A stretch of DNA of 64,000 nucleotides, taken from NCBI GenBank assembly GCA_017453305.1, contig JAFTKJ010000033.1:39774-103773 (forward strand), in the 5' to 3' direction. The notes beneath the pieces are model-generated. The model did not search any database. It saw only the letters and a list, made by a program, of their open reading frames with translations, and had not been told where the DNA came from. Origin of the DNA: Clostridia bacterium (lineage in GTDB: Bacteria > Bacillota > Clostridia > Oscillospirales > CAG-272). Both the position numbers and the translations under genes were made by a program. Positions 33,210 through 40,123 of the stretch are shown piece by piece. How positions within the stretch are numbered: the stretch's first letter is position 1; each line of letters begins with the position of its first letter.

Positions 33210-33232
33210 TCATACCAACCACTTTTTGTCAA
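33204..33232 (-). promoter_or_regulatory. Repeat unit R4: promoter of cassette 4
   Basis: Minus-strand TTGACA (33227-33232), 17 bp, TATAAT (33204-33209). The promoter is identical to R3 from -35 to -10, but the sequence after TATAAT is different, so the shared Rhs-like segment is missing. Confidence 0.8.
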
Positions 33233-33254
33233 GAAAAACTCCGCACTCAACGAG

Positions 33255-33321
33255 CCCCCTCATTGCGCGAAAGTTTTTGAGGGGGTGCAGGGGGAACTTT
33301 TTTCAAAAAGTCCCCCCTGCA
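33255..33321. repeat. GC-rich double hairpin element between thiN and the island
   Basis: Two adjoining dyads: CCCCCTCA (33255-33262) with TGAGGGGG (33278-33285), and TGCAGGGGGAACTTTTT (33286-33302) with AAAAAGTCCCCCCTGCA (33305-33321). The composition contrasts sharply with the AT-rich island beside it. It may act as a terminator or be a dispersed repeat. Confidence 0.6.
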
Positions 33322-33336
33322 TTCTCCTAAAAGCCT

Positions 33337-33981
33337 TTAATCCATGCTCTCAATGACCCAAACGCCGCCGCGTTTGATTTCGATAAGGGCGCAGTTGCCT
33401 ACGATCTCATTGGAAACCGCCCATTGGTGCGTGCGCAGGATCTGCCCGTTTTTGAGCGGATATTTGCAGCCCTCTAAGGTGATGCCCTTGACCTTTTCGT
33501 CGGCGGCGATCAAGGAAAAATAGCGGTAATGCTCGTGCGGCAGGATCACGCCGCTGTTGCGGATAAAGCGCGCGCGATTCTTTCCGTCGGTAAAGATCGC
33601 GTACACGCGCCGCTCCTTGCGTTCCCAAAGCATTTCGAGAATTGCCAAGGACGAGAGCGTATGATCCACTCTGCCGCCAAGGCCTCCGACAAAGACGATC
33701 TCGGTAGCGCCACGCGTCAAAGCCAGGGAGGCTGCGTACTGTGTATCGGTGACGCCTTTTTCGGCAGGCAAAACTTGCAATTCTATTCCCTCGCCCACAT
33801 CCGGTGGCGCTCCGAGCGTATCAAAATCGCCGAGGACGATATCAGGAGTAATACCCATACGCGTTGCGGTCAGATACCCCGCGTCGGCACATATGATCAG
33901 ATCCGTCGCCTCGGGGCGCTCGATCACGTATTCGTCAAACACGGTTCCACCCGTGTAGATAAACGCTTTTTTTCGTTCCAT
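33337..33981 (-). CDS. thiN: Thiamine pyrophosphokinase
   Basis: A 214-residue enzyme that transfers pyrophosphate from ATP to thiamine. CADAGYL (about 32-38), LGDFDT, EKGVTDTQYA and VGGLGGRVDHTLSS are the conserved substrate and metal motifs. The C-terminal beta domain (YRYFSLIAADEKVKGITLEG, then SNEIVGN) is complete. It lies downstream of hisS, with a GC hairpin in between. Confidence 0.93.
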   Translation of the reverse strand: MERKKAFIYTGGTVFDEYVIERPEATDLIICADAGYLTATRMGITPDIVLGDFDTLGAPPDVGEGIELQVLPAEKGVTDTQYAASLALTRGATEIVFVGGLGGRVDHTLSSLAILEMLWERKERRVYAIFTDGKNRARFIRNSGVILPHEHYRYFSLIAADEKVKGITLEGCKYPLKNGQILRTHQWAVSNEIVGNCALIEIKRGGVWVIESMD

Positions 33982-34020
33982 TGTTTGTGTTTGCTCCTTT
34001 CAAAAAGGCTACGTCAAAGC

Positions 34021-34047
34021 GGGGAGGAAGCGCATGTCCTCCTCCCC
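34021..34047 (-). terminator. Hairpin between hisS and thiN
   Basis: GGGGAGGA (34021-34028) with TCCTCCCC (34040-34047). The T run on the minus strand is short, so it may only attenuate read-through from hisS into thiN. Confidence 0.45.
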
Positions 34048-34053
34048 ACTCTT

Positions 34054-35352
34054 TTATGCTTGCAGTTCTTGTACGAGGTCGCCCATGGCGATCTCTTTTT
34101 CTTCTCTCGTATTCAAATTCTTCAAGCGAACCACGCCGCGCGCGTACTCGTCACCGCCCATGATGACCGCGTGAGAATACTCACCCTTGACGGCGTACTC
34201 CAGCTGCTTACCGAACTTCTTTTGCCCCAGATACACCGAGGAAACGATGCCCGCATCACGCAGACGCTCTACCAAAGAGGTGTACGCCTCGTAGGGGACG
34301 TCCTCAAAACGCGTGACCAGCACCTTGACCGCAGAGCCAAAGGTTTCGGGGATCAGCTTGTGCGTGACAAGGAAGTTCTCCAGCGTTACGTCACCCATGC
34401 CGTAGCCCACGCCCGAGATACGCGCGTTCTTGACGAACAGATCGACCAGATTGTCGTATCTGCCGCCGCCAAACATGGCGCGGTTGTTTTCGGGGGCGTT
34501 GTCAAACACCTCAAATACCGTACCCGTGTAGTAATCCAAGCCGCGAATGATGCCAAAATCAAATAGGCAGTACTTGGCAAGTCCCATTTTTTCTAACGCC
34601 GCAAACAGATCGCGCAGCTCCTCGGAGCCCTGCGATTCGGGGCAGAGTGCGGTGGCTTCCTCCACACTCATGGAATAAAGTGCATCGATCTTTGCGATCT
34701 GCTCTTCGGAAAGACCAAGGTCGAGCAGATCCTTTTCGTAGCTTTCACGCGTCACCTTGTTCTTGCGGTCGATGACCTTGGACACCTGACGACTACCCTC
34801 GGTATCCTTGCCCGTAATTGCCGCCACGACGTCGTTGAAGAAACGGCGGTTGTTGATGCGGACGGTGAACATGCTCTCGTCCGCGCCGTACGCGCACAGA
34901 ATGCGAATGGCGCTGGTGATGACCTCCAGATCTGCCTCGTAGGTGTTACAGCCGAAAATATCGACGTTGAGCTGCCAGAACTCGCGCAGACGACCTCGTT
35001 GCGTTGCCTCGTAGCGATACATATTGGGAATGGAGAACCACTTGAGTGGGAAGCTCAATTCTCCCATCTTTGCCGCCACCATACGCGCCACGGTAGGCGT
35101 CATTTCGGGGCGGATGGCAAGATGACGGTCGCCTCTGTCCGTAAAGTTGTAGGTCTGCTTGTTGGCGATCTCTTCACCGCTCTTGGCGGCGTAAAGCTCT
35201 AAGGACTCCAGCATCGGACCGTTGTATTCGTCAAACGCCGCGTTCTCAAGCTCCTTGCGAATGACGCCGAAGAACCAATTGCGCAGCTTCATTTCCTGCG
35301 GATAAAAATCTCTTGTGCCCTTGTAAGGCTGCATAGAAAGCTTTTCAGCCAT
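34054..35352 (-). CDS. hisS: Histidyl-tRNA synthetase
   Basis: A 432-residue class II synthetase. The start at 35352 follows AAGAGGT and gives the usual PYKGTRDFYPQE beginning; an upstream in-frame ATG at 35535 lies beyond the promoter. Motif 2 is RYEATQRGRLREFWQLN. The histidine-specific GLDYYTGTVFE and the FGGGRYDNLVDLF motif 3 region are present, and the C-terminal anticodon domain is intact. Confidence 0.95.
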   Translation of the reverse strand: MAEKLSMQPYKGTRDFYPQEMKLRNWFFGVIRKELENAAFDEYNGPMLESLELYAAKSGEEIANKQTYNFTDRGDRHLAIRPEMTPTVARMVAAKMGELSFPLKWFSIPNMYRYEATQRGRLREFWQLNVDIFGCNTYEADLEVITSAIRILCAYGADESMFTVRINNRRFFNDVVAAITGKDTEGSRQVSKVIDRKNKVTRESYEKDLLDLGLSEEQIAKIDALYSMSVEEATALCPESQGSEELRDLFAALEKMGLAKYCLFDFGIIRGLDYYTGTVFEVFDNAPENNRAMFGGGRYDNLVDLFVKNARISGVGYGMGDVTLENFLVTHKLIPETFGSAVKVLVTRFEDVPYEAYTSLVERLRDAGIVSSVYLGQKKFGKQLEYAVKGEYSHAVIMGGDEYARGVVRLKNLNTREEKEIAMGDLVQELQA

Positions 35353-35389
35353 GTTGATACCTCTTTTAACTTTTGTTTCGTTACCCCTT

Positions 35390-35418
35390 ATTATACCAAA
35401 TCCTTTTGCCGTTTGCAA
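35390..35418 (-). promoter_or_regulatory. Promoter of hisS
   Basis: Minus-strand TTGCAA (35413-35418), 17 bp, TATAAT (35390-35395). The leader to the ATG is too short for a T-box, so no tRNA-His sensing is seen here. Confidence 0.8.
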
Positions 35419-35482
35419 GGGGTTTTGCAAAAAAGGAAGGGAGAACGGCGGAGAAATTGCCGCTTCTGTCCCGACATCGTTC

Positions 35483-36019
35483 TCAATCGAGCAATTCGCC
35501 ACCCGAAAAGCGGAGAAAGCGCGTGTTTTTTTCAAGAGAGCGGATCACGCTCGTGTTTTGATAGCATTGCACGCAGAATTCCCCGGAAAATCTTTTTTCG
35601 ATACCGGAAATTGTGCATGCCATCTTTTCCCTGGAAAGCAGTGCAGGTTCGCGCAGAACGTAAGCGTACTGCTTTCGATCTGCTCCCTCAAGCACGAGCC
35701 CAATCAAGGTCTTTGAGAAGGAATAACCCCCTGTTGATGCAAACAAGAGCTCTACCTTGGGGTCCTTCAAGGTCACCGTTTCTGTCAAAAGGGTATTTTG
35801 AATGCTTGCGTATTGCCGATGCAAGGTTTGATATTTGCGCAGATCGAAAAAATCAAAAATGAAAAGCCCAATTGGAAAAGCAACGATCAGCCAAAGAAGC
35901 GGCTGCATGATTGCCGCCGCCACAAACAGTGCAAACACAAACCCTGCAAACACCAGCAGCATGATATCCTTTTTGATCTCGCGGCGGATCAGTTGAATTT
36001 CTTTTTCAAAAACATTCAT
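35483..36019 (-). CDS. Membrane protein of unknown function
   Basis: A 178-residue protein with an N-terminal charged helix, two close membrane helices (about 19-37 and 41-60), and a soluble cytoplasmic half of about 115 residues. AGGAGG lies 8 bp upstream. The start MNVFEKEIQLIRREIKKD looks coiled. No known domain is recognised. It stands between hisS and the DUF4304-like gene. Confidence 0.65.
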   Translation of the reverse strand: MNVFEKEIQLIRREIKKDIMLLVFAGFVFALFVAAAIMQPLLWLIVAFPIGLFIFDFFDLRKYQTLHRQYASIQNTLLTETVTLKDPKVELLFASTGGYSFSKTLIGLVLEGADRKQYAYVLREPALLSREKMACTISGIEKRFSGEFCVQCYQNTSVIRSLEKNTRFLRFSGGELLD

Positions 36020-36107
36020 TCAAAAAACCTCCTATTCGTCCACGCCCACGCTTGCAAGGCTCTTATCAACTATCATTTAAATTTTTCACAACAAATTGAA
36101 GTTTTAC

Positions 36108-36797
36108 TTAATTTATCTTGGGTTCAATATAATTCCTTAGAGCATATTGAATCAAATTATCAATTTGTTCCACGGTCATTAACTGCCAATTATATATATC
36201 GCTACCATACATCACAACACGTTCATAAGAATGTGTTGCATATAAGTTTGATATCTCGTGTACGGTAACATTGAAATAATACTGATCGGAAAATGCCGAT
36301 TTTTGAGCATCAAATGTAAGTGCTCTTCTATTATCCAATGCCCTTGTCCACTTTGTTCCTTTTTTCTTGAATCCAAGCGGTTTAAGAGCACGAGCAAAAT
36401 GAGCGAGAAATTCTTTTTGTCTTTCTTTTTTTACAGCAAGAATCTCTTCCTTGGTGTGATTTTTGTATTGCTCATAAAAATCTGAAATACTTGTTCTTGC
36501 GTTGGCTTCACTTTCTTCATCCCAAACACAAAGTATATTTCGAACTTGGCAATCGTCTATATCAGCGCCATGATTTCCAAACCATTCTTCGTCGCCCGCC
36601 ATGTATGCAGTAGAGGCAAAGCCATACAATATGGTAATGCAACTTTCTTCGTCATTTTCAAAATTAACAACAAAAGCGGTTTGTTCCGTGGCTTGACGAA
36701 AAAAATGACCCGCTTTTTGTTTGGCTTCTGAAAAACTATTTGAAAACAGTATTTCGCTGTATTTTATATAGCGTTCGCTTTTTTGCGGATGAGTCAT
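36108..36797 (-). CDS. Two-domain protein with a DUF4304-like C-terminus
   Basis: A 229-residue soluble protein. The C-terminal part (about 125-229), with ALKPLGFKKKGTKWTR and FSDQYYFNVTVHE, resembles the DUF4304 family. The N-terminal part (about 1-110) is acidic and unrecognised. It is AT-rich like the toxin-tip island 3 kb away, and small acidic proteins of this kind are sometimes immunity proteins, but no toxin gene is adjacent. It has its own promoter. Confidence 0.5.
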   Translation of the reverse strand: MTHPQKSERYIKYSEILFSNSFSEAKQKAGHFFRQATEQTAFVVNFENDEESCITILYGFASTAYMAGDEEWFGNHGADIDDCQVRNILCVWDEESEANARTSISDFYEQYKNHTKEEILAVKKERQKEFLAHFARALKPLGFKKKGTKWTRALDNRRALTFDAQKSAFSDQYYFNVTVHEISNLYATHSYERVVMYGSDIYNWQLMTVEQIDNLIQYALRNYIEPKIN

Positions 36798-36839
36798 TTT
36801 TCTTCCCTCACTTTTGTCTTTTCATATGCTCGCATTTCT

Positions 36840-36868
36840 ATTATAGCACAAAAACCGCAGAAAATCAA
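36840..36868 (-). promoter_or_regulatory. Promoter of the DUF4304-like gene
   Basis: Minus-strand TTGATT (36863-36868), 17 bp, TATAAT (36840-36845). The -35 box lies inside the terminator hairpin of the upstream tRNA-Arg. Confidence 0.72.
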
Positions 36869-36878
36869 TCTGCGGTTT
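36848..36878 (-). terminator. Terminator of tRNA-Arg
   Basis: AAACCGCAGA (36852-36861 on plus) pairs with TCTGCGGTTT (36869-36878), followed by TTTTT-rich sequence on the minus strand. Confidence 0.78.
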
Positions 36879-36956
36879 CTGCTTTTTTCTGTCGGTAGGT
36901 AGTATACTTTCAAAACTGTCCTTAAGAGTATCCACCATTCGAAAGCGGATTTTGTT

Positions 36957-37033
36957 TGGCACACCATGGCGGATTCGAACCGTCGACACCAAGCGTCGGA
37001 GGCTTGTGCTCTATCCAGCTGAGCTAATGGTGC
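36957..37033 (-). tRNA. tRNA-Arg (anticodon CCG)
   Basis: A 77-base tRNA with encoded CCA. Acceptor GCACCAT pairs with ATGGTGT (terminal G-U). The anticodon stem CAAGC/GCTTG encloses CTCCGAC with CCG at 34-36. The D arm contains TAGCTCAGCTGGATAGAGCA and the T loop is TTCGAAT. It reads CGG. Confidence 0.95.
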
Positions 37034-37050
37034 GTATGCTCAACGTAGAT

Positions 37051-37079
37051 ATTATATCACAGTTTCCCCTTGATTGCAA
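37051..37079 (-). promoter_or_regulatory. Promoter of tRNA-Arg
   Basis: Minus-strand TTGCAA (37074-37079), 17 bp, TATAAT (37051-37056). Confidence 0.8.
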
Positions 37080-37165
37080 GCCGTTTTGCGCAAAAACTTC
37101 TCCCTTTGTCGGCTTTTTCGTCTGCTTTTTTCAACAAAAAGTTTTGTACAAAATTGGGATTTGCC

Positions 37166-37194
37166 TTGCAAAAAGCGTGGATTGGTGATATAAT
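37166..37194 (+). promoter_or_regulatory. Promoter of fumC-MATE
   Basis: TTGCAA (37166-37171), 17 bp, TATAAT (37189-37194), 45 bp before the start. Confidence 0.8.
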
Positions 37195-37239
37195 GATGTG
37201 TAGCAAATCCATATTCCCCTTTTGAAAGGAAGAACAACC

Positions 37240-38610
37240 ATGAACGAGCGCATTGAGCACGACTCTATGGGTGAGGTTCGGGTACCCGCGGACCGCTACT
37301 GGGGCGCGCAGACCGAACGAAGCCGACAGAACTTTATGATTGGAAAAGGCCACGAGCAAATGCCGGGCGAGATCGTTCGCGCCTTTGGTATTTTAAAAAA
37401 AGCCGCCGCGCTTGCCAACCGCACTCTTCGTCCCGAAAAAATGACTGAGGAGAAGTGCAACGCGATCTGTGCCGCCTGCGACGAGGTGATCGCGGGAAAG
37501 CTGGATGACCATTTCCCGTTGGTCGTGTTTCAAACAGGTTCGGGCACACAATCCAATATGAACGCCAATGAGGTCATTGCCAATCGCGCAAACGAGATCG
37601 TCGGGAAGCCCTTGTTGCACCCCAACGACGACGTGAACATGTCGCAATCCTCCAACGATACCTTCCCCACCGCCATGCACGTGGCGGCATGTCTGGCGCT
37701 CAAGCAGTCGCTCTTGCCCGCTCTTGATTCCCTGATCGTCGCATTCCGCAAGCTGGAGCGCGAAAACGAGGGAATCATCAAGTGCGGACGCACGCATTTG
37801 CAGGATGCGACTCCCATCACCTTTTCGCAAGAGATCTCGGGCTGGCGTGCGTCCCTAGGGCGTGACCGCGAAATGATCGACAACGCTCCTCTGTTCGAGC
37901 TCGCCCTTGGCGGCACTGCAGTGGGAACGGGACTCAACGCGCCCCACGGCTTTGACGTTGAGGCAGCAGCAGAGATCGCTCGCTTGACGAACACTCCGTT
38001 TTGCACCGCAGAAAACAAATTCCATGCGCTGACCTCGCGCGACGAGCTCGTTTGGGTACACGGTGCATTAAAAGCGCTTGCCGCCGACCTTTGGAAGATC
38101 GCAAACGACATCCGCTGGTTGGCATCGGGTCCAAGACTTGGTCTTGGGGAAATCTTCATTCCCGAAAATGAGCCCGGCTCCTCTATTATGCCCGGCAAGG
38201 TCAATCCCACGCAATGCGAGGCTGTGACCATGGTTGCCGCGCAGGTCATGGGCAATGATGCCACCATCGGTATTGCCGCCTCACAGGGCAACTTTGAATT
38301 GAACGTTTTTATGCCCGTCATCGCGTATAACTTCCTCCAATCGGTACGCCTGCTATCGGAGGTCATGCGCTCCTTTGAGGTGCATTGTGTGCGCGGCATT
38401 GTGGCAAACCGCAAAAAAATGCAGCAAAACCTGACCGACTCCCTGATGCTGGTGACCTGCCTCAATCCCCACATCGGCTATGAGAACGCCGCAAAAACCG
38501 CAAAGCTCGCGCATGCGGAAAACATCACGCTCCGCGAAGCGTGCGTGCGTTTGGGCTTTTTGACCGCTGAGCAATTTGACGCGGTCTTTCATCCGGAGGA
38601 AATGGTATAA
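37240..38610 (+). CDS. fumC: Class II fumarate hydratase
   Basis: A 456-residue member of the fumarase/aspartase superfamily. The C3 signature GSSIMPGKVNPTQ near residue 318 holds the catalytic serine. GRTHLQDATP and SQSSNDTFPTAMH are also present, the latter matching fumarase more than aspartase. The start at 37240 follows GAAAGGAAG. Class II fumarase is oxygen stable and lacks an iron-sulfur cluster. The stop overlaps the MATE start by one base, an unusual pairing with no obvious functional link. Confidence 0.92.
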   Translation: MNERIEHDSMGEVRVPADRYWGAQTERSRQNFMIGKGHEQMPGEIVRAFGILKKAAALANRTLRPEKMTEEKCNAICAACDEVIAGKLDDHFPLVVFQTGSGTQSNMNANEVIANRANEIVGKPLLHPNDDVNMSQSSNDTFPTAMHVAACLALKQSLLPALDSLIVAFRKLERENEGIIKCGRTHLQDATPITFSQEISGWRASLGRDREMIDNAPLFELALGGTAVGTGLNAPHGFDVEAAAEIARLTNTPFCTAENKFHALTSRDELVWVHGALKALAADLWKIANDIRWLASGPRLGLGEIFIPENEPGSSIMPGKVNPTQCEAVTMVAAQVMGNDATIGIAASQGNFELNVFMPVIAYNFLQSVRLLSEVMRSFEVHCVRGIVANRKKMQQNLTDSLMLVTCLNPHIGYENAAKTAKLAHAENITLREACVRLGFLTAEQFDAVFHPEEMV

Positions 38611-40052
38611 TGTCTCGCAAAGTAAAAAATCTGACGGAAGGTCCTCTGTTTTCCAAGATCGTTCTTTACACCCTGCCGCTTGTCGCAACCGCGATTTTGC
38701 AGCTGCTCTTTAATACTGCCGATATCATTGTCGTCGGTCGATGGGGCGGAGATACCGCCGAGGCTTGTGCCAACTCCCTGGCGGCAGTAGGCTATTGCTC
38801 CAATCTTTGTGCCCTTTTGATCACTTTCTTTTTCGGCCTTTCGGTCGGCTCCGGTGTGTGCGTAGCGCATGACATCGGAGCGGGGCACGAGGACGAAGTG
38901 CAAAAAACAGTCAGCACGGCTGTGATCACCGCGCTTGCCAGCGGCTTGCTGGTGGGAGTTTGCGGCTTTGTTTCCGCGCGCCCGTTGCTGGTACTGATGG
39001 GCACAGACGCCGCGGTATTGGAGGAAGCAACACTTTATATGAAGGCGTACCTGTGCGGCATTCCTGCAAGCATGCTGTATAACTTTTGCGCCGCCATTCT
39101 GCGCTCTAAGGGCGATACCGTTCGCCCCTTGCTGTTTTTGAGTATTGCGGGCGTGGCAAACGTCCTGCTCAATCTGGTTGCCGTCATTCTGTTCCGCTGG
39201 GGCGCGCTCGGCGTTGGTGTGGCGACCGCCGCCTCACAATGGATCAGTTGTATTGCCACCGTAATCTACATGATGCGCATGAACGATTGCTGTCGCATTG
39301 ATCCCATGCATTTGACCTTTCACATGGATAAATTCAAACGCATTCTTTACAACGGTGTTCCCTCCGGCATTCAAAGTCTGTTGTTCAGCTTTTCCAACGT
39401 GTTGGTACAAACAAATCTGAACACCTTTGGCGCTGTGGTCGTTGCGGGAAACACCGCCGCCGCCAATCTGGACGGCTACATCTACGCTGTGCAAAACACA
39501 CTTCACATGGCAACCGTGACGTTTGTTGCCCAGCACGACGGCGCGCAAAAATACGGGCGACTCAAGCGTGCGATCCTGTATTGCTCCCTTTCGGTAGTCG
39601 TGGTTGGCATTACCCTCTCTTCCGTGGTGTATCTGTTCCGGTATCCGCTTCTGGGCATTTATGCGCCCGGGAACCCCTCCGTAGTGGAAGCAGGATGCGT
39701 GCGCATTGGCATTATGTGTGCCACCTACTTTGCCTGCGGCTTGATGGAAGCCGGCAGCGGCGCGTTGCGCGGCATGGGACGCTCCCTGACCGCAATGATC
39801 ATCTCGCTTTTGGGCGGCATCGGCTTGCGCATCACATGGCTTTATACCGTGTTTGCGTGGTGGCCCAAAACCCCCGACAACACCTTTGAACGCTTGCGCG
39901 TGCTGTATTTTGCTTCTCCGCTTGCCTGGGTGCTGACCACCGTCATGCTCTTTCTCTTTACATTCATCACGCTCAACAAAAAGGTCAAAGCGCAAAAATT
40001 ACATGCGCAGGATCTTGCCGAAGAATCCCCTGCTCCTGCCGCTCAAAATTAA
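38610..40052 (+). CDS. MATE-family multidrug/cation efflux protein
   Basis: A 480-residue membrane protein with twelve predicted helices in two repeats. The N-terminal segment LTEGPLFSKIVLYTLPLVATAILQ and LLFNTADIIVVGRW are typical of the NorM/DinF-type family. Efflux is driven by Na+ or H+ gradients. The start overlaps the fumC stop (TAATG), with GGAGG inside fumC, so it is translated by coupling. Substrates are unknown. Confidence 0.9.
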   Translation: MSRKVKNLTEGPLFSKIVLYTLPLVATAILQLLFNTADIIVVGRWGGDTAEACANSLAAVGYCSNLCALLITFFFGLSVGSGVCVAHDIGAGHEDEVQKTVSTAVITALASGLLVGVCGFVSARPLLVLMGTDAAVLEEATLYMKAYLCGIPASMLYNFCAAILRSKGDTVRPLLFLSIAGVANVLLNLVAVILFRWGALGVGVATAASQWISCIATVIYMMRMNDCCRIDPMHLTFHMDKFKRILYNGVPSGIQSLLFSFSNVLVQTNLNTFGAVVVAGNTAAANLDGYIYAVQNTLHMATVTFVAQHDGAQKYGRLKRAILYCSLSVVVVGITLSSVVYLFRYPLLGIYAPGNPSVVEAGCVRIGIMCATYFACGLMEAGSGALRGMGRSLTAMIISLLGGIGLRITWLYTVFAWWPKTPDNTFERLRVLYFASPLAWVLTTVMLFLFTFITLNKKVKAQKLHAQDLAEESPAPAAQN

Positions 40053-40061
40053 ATTGATGCA

Positions 40062-40108
40062 AAAAGCCTCTTGCGATGGCACTTTACCTGCCGTTGCAAG
40101 AGGCTTCT
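40062..40108. terminator. Bidirectional terminator between MATE and PBP2 genes
   Basis: AAGCCTCTTGC (40065-40075) pairs with GCAAGAGGCTT (40096-40106) around a 20-base loop. A TTTTTG run on the minus strand makes it a terminator for the PBP2 gene; it lies also just after the MATE stop. Confidence 0.72.
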
Positions 40109-40123
40109 TGTATGTTTGCATAT

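Noticed and set aside
35353-35389. T-box or histidine leader ahead of hisS
   Set aside because: The leader from the promoter to the ATG is under 50 bases and contains no T-box sequence.
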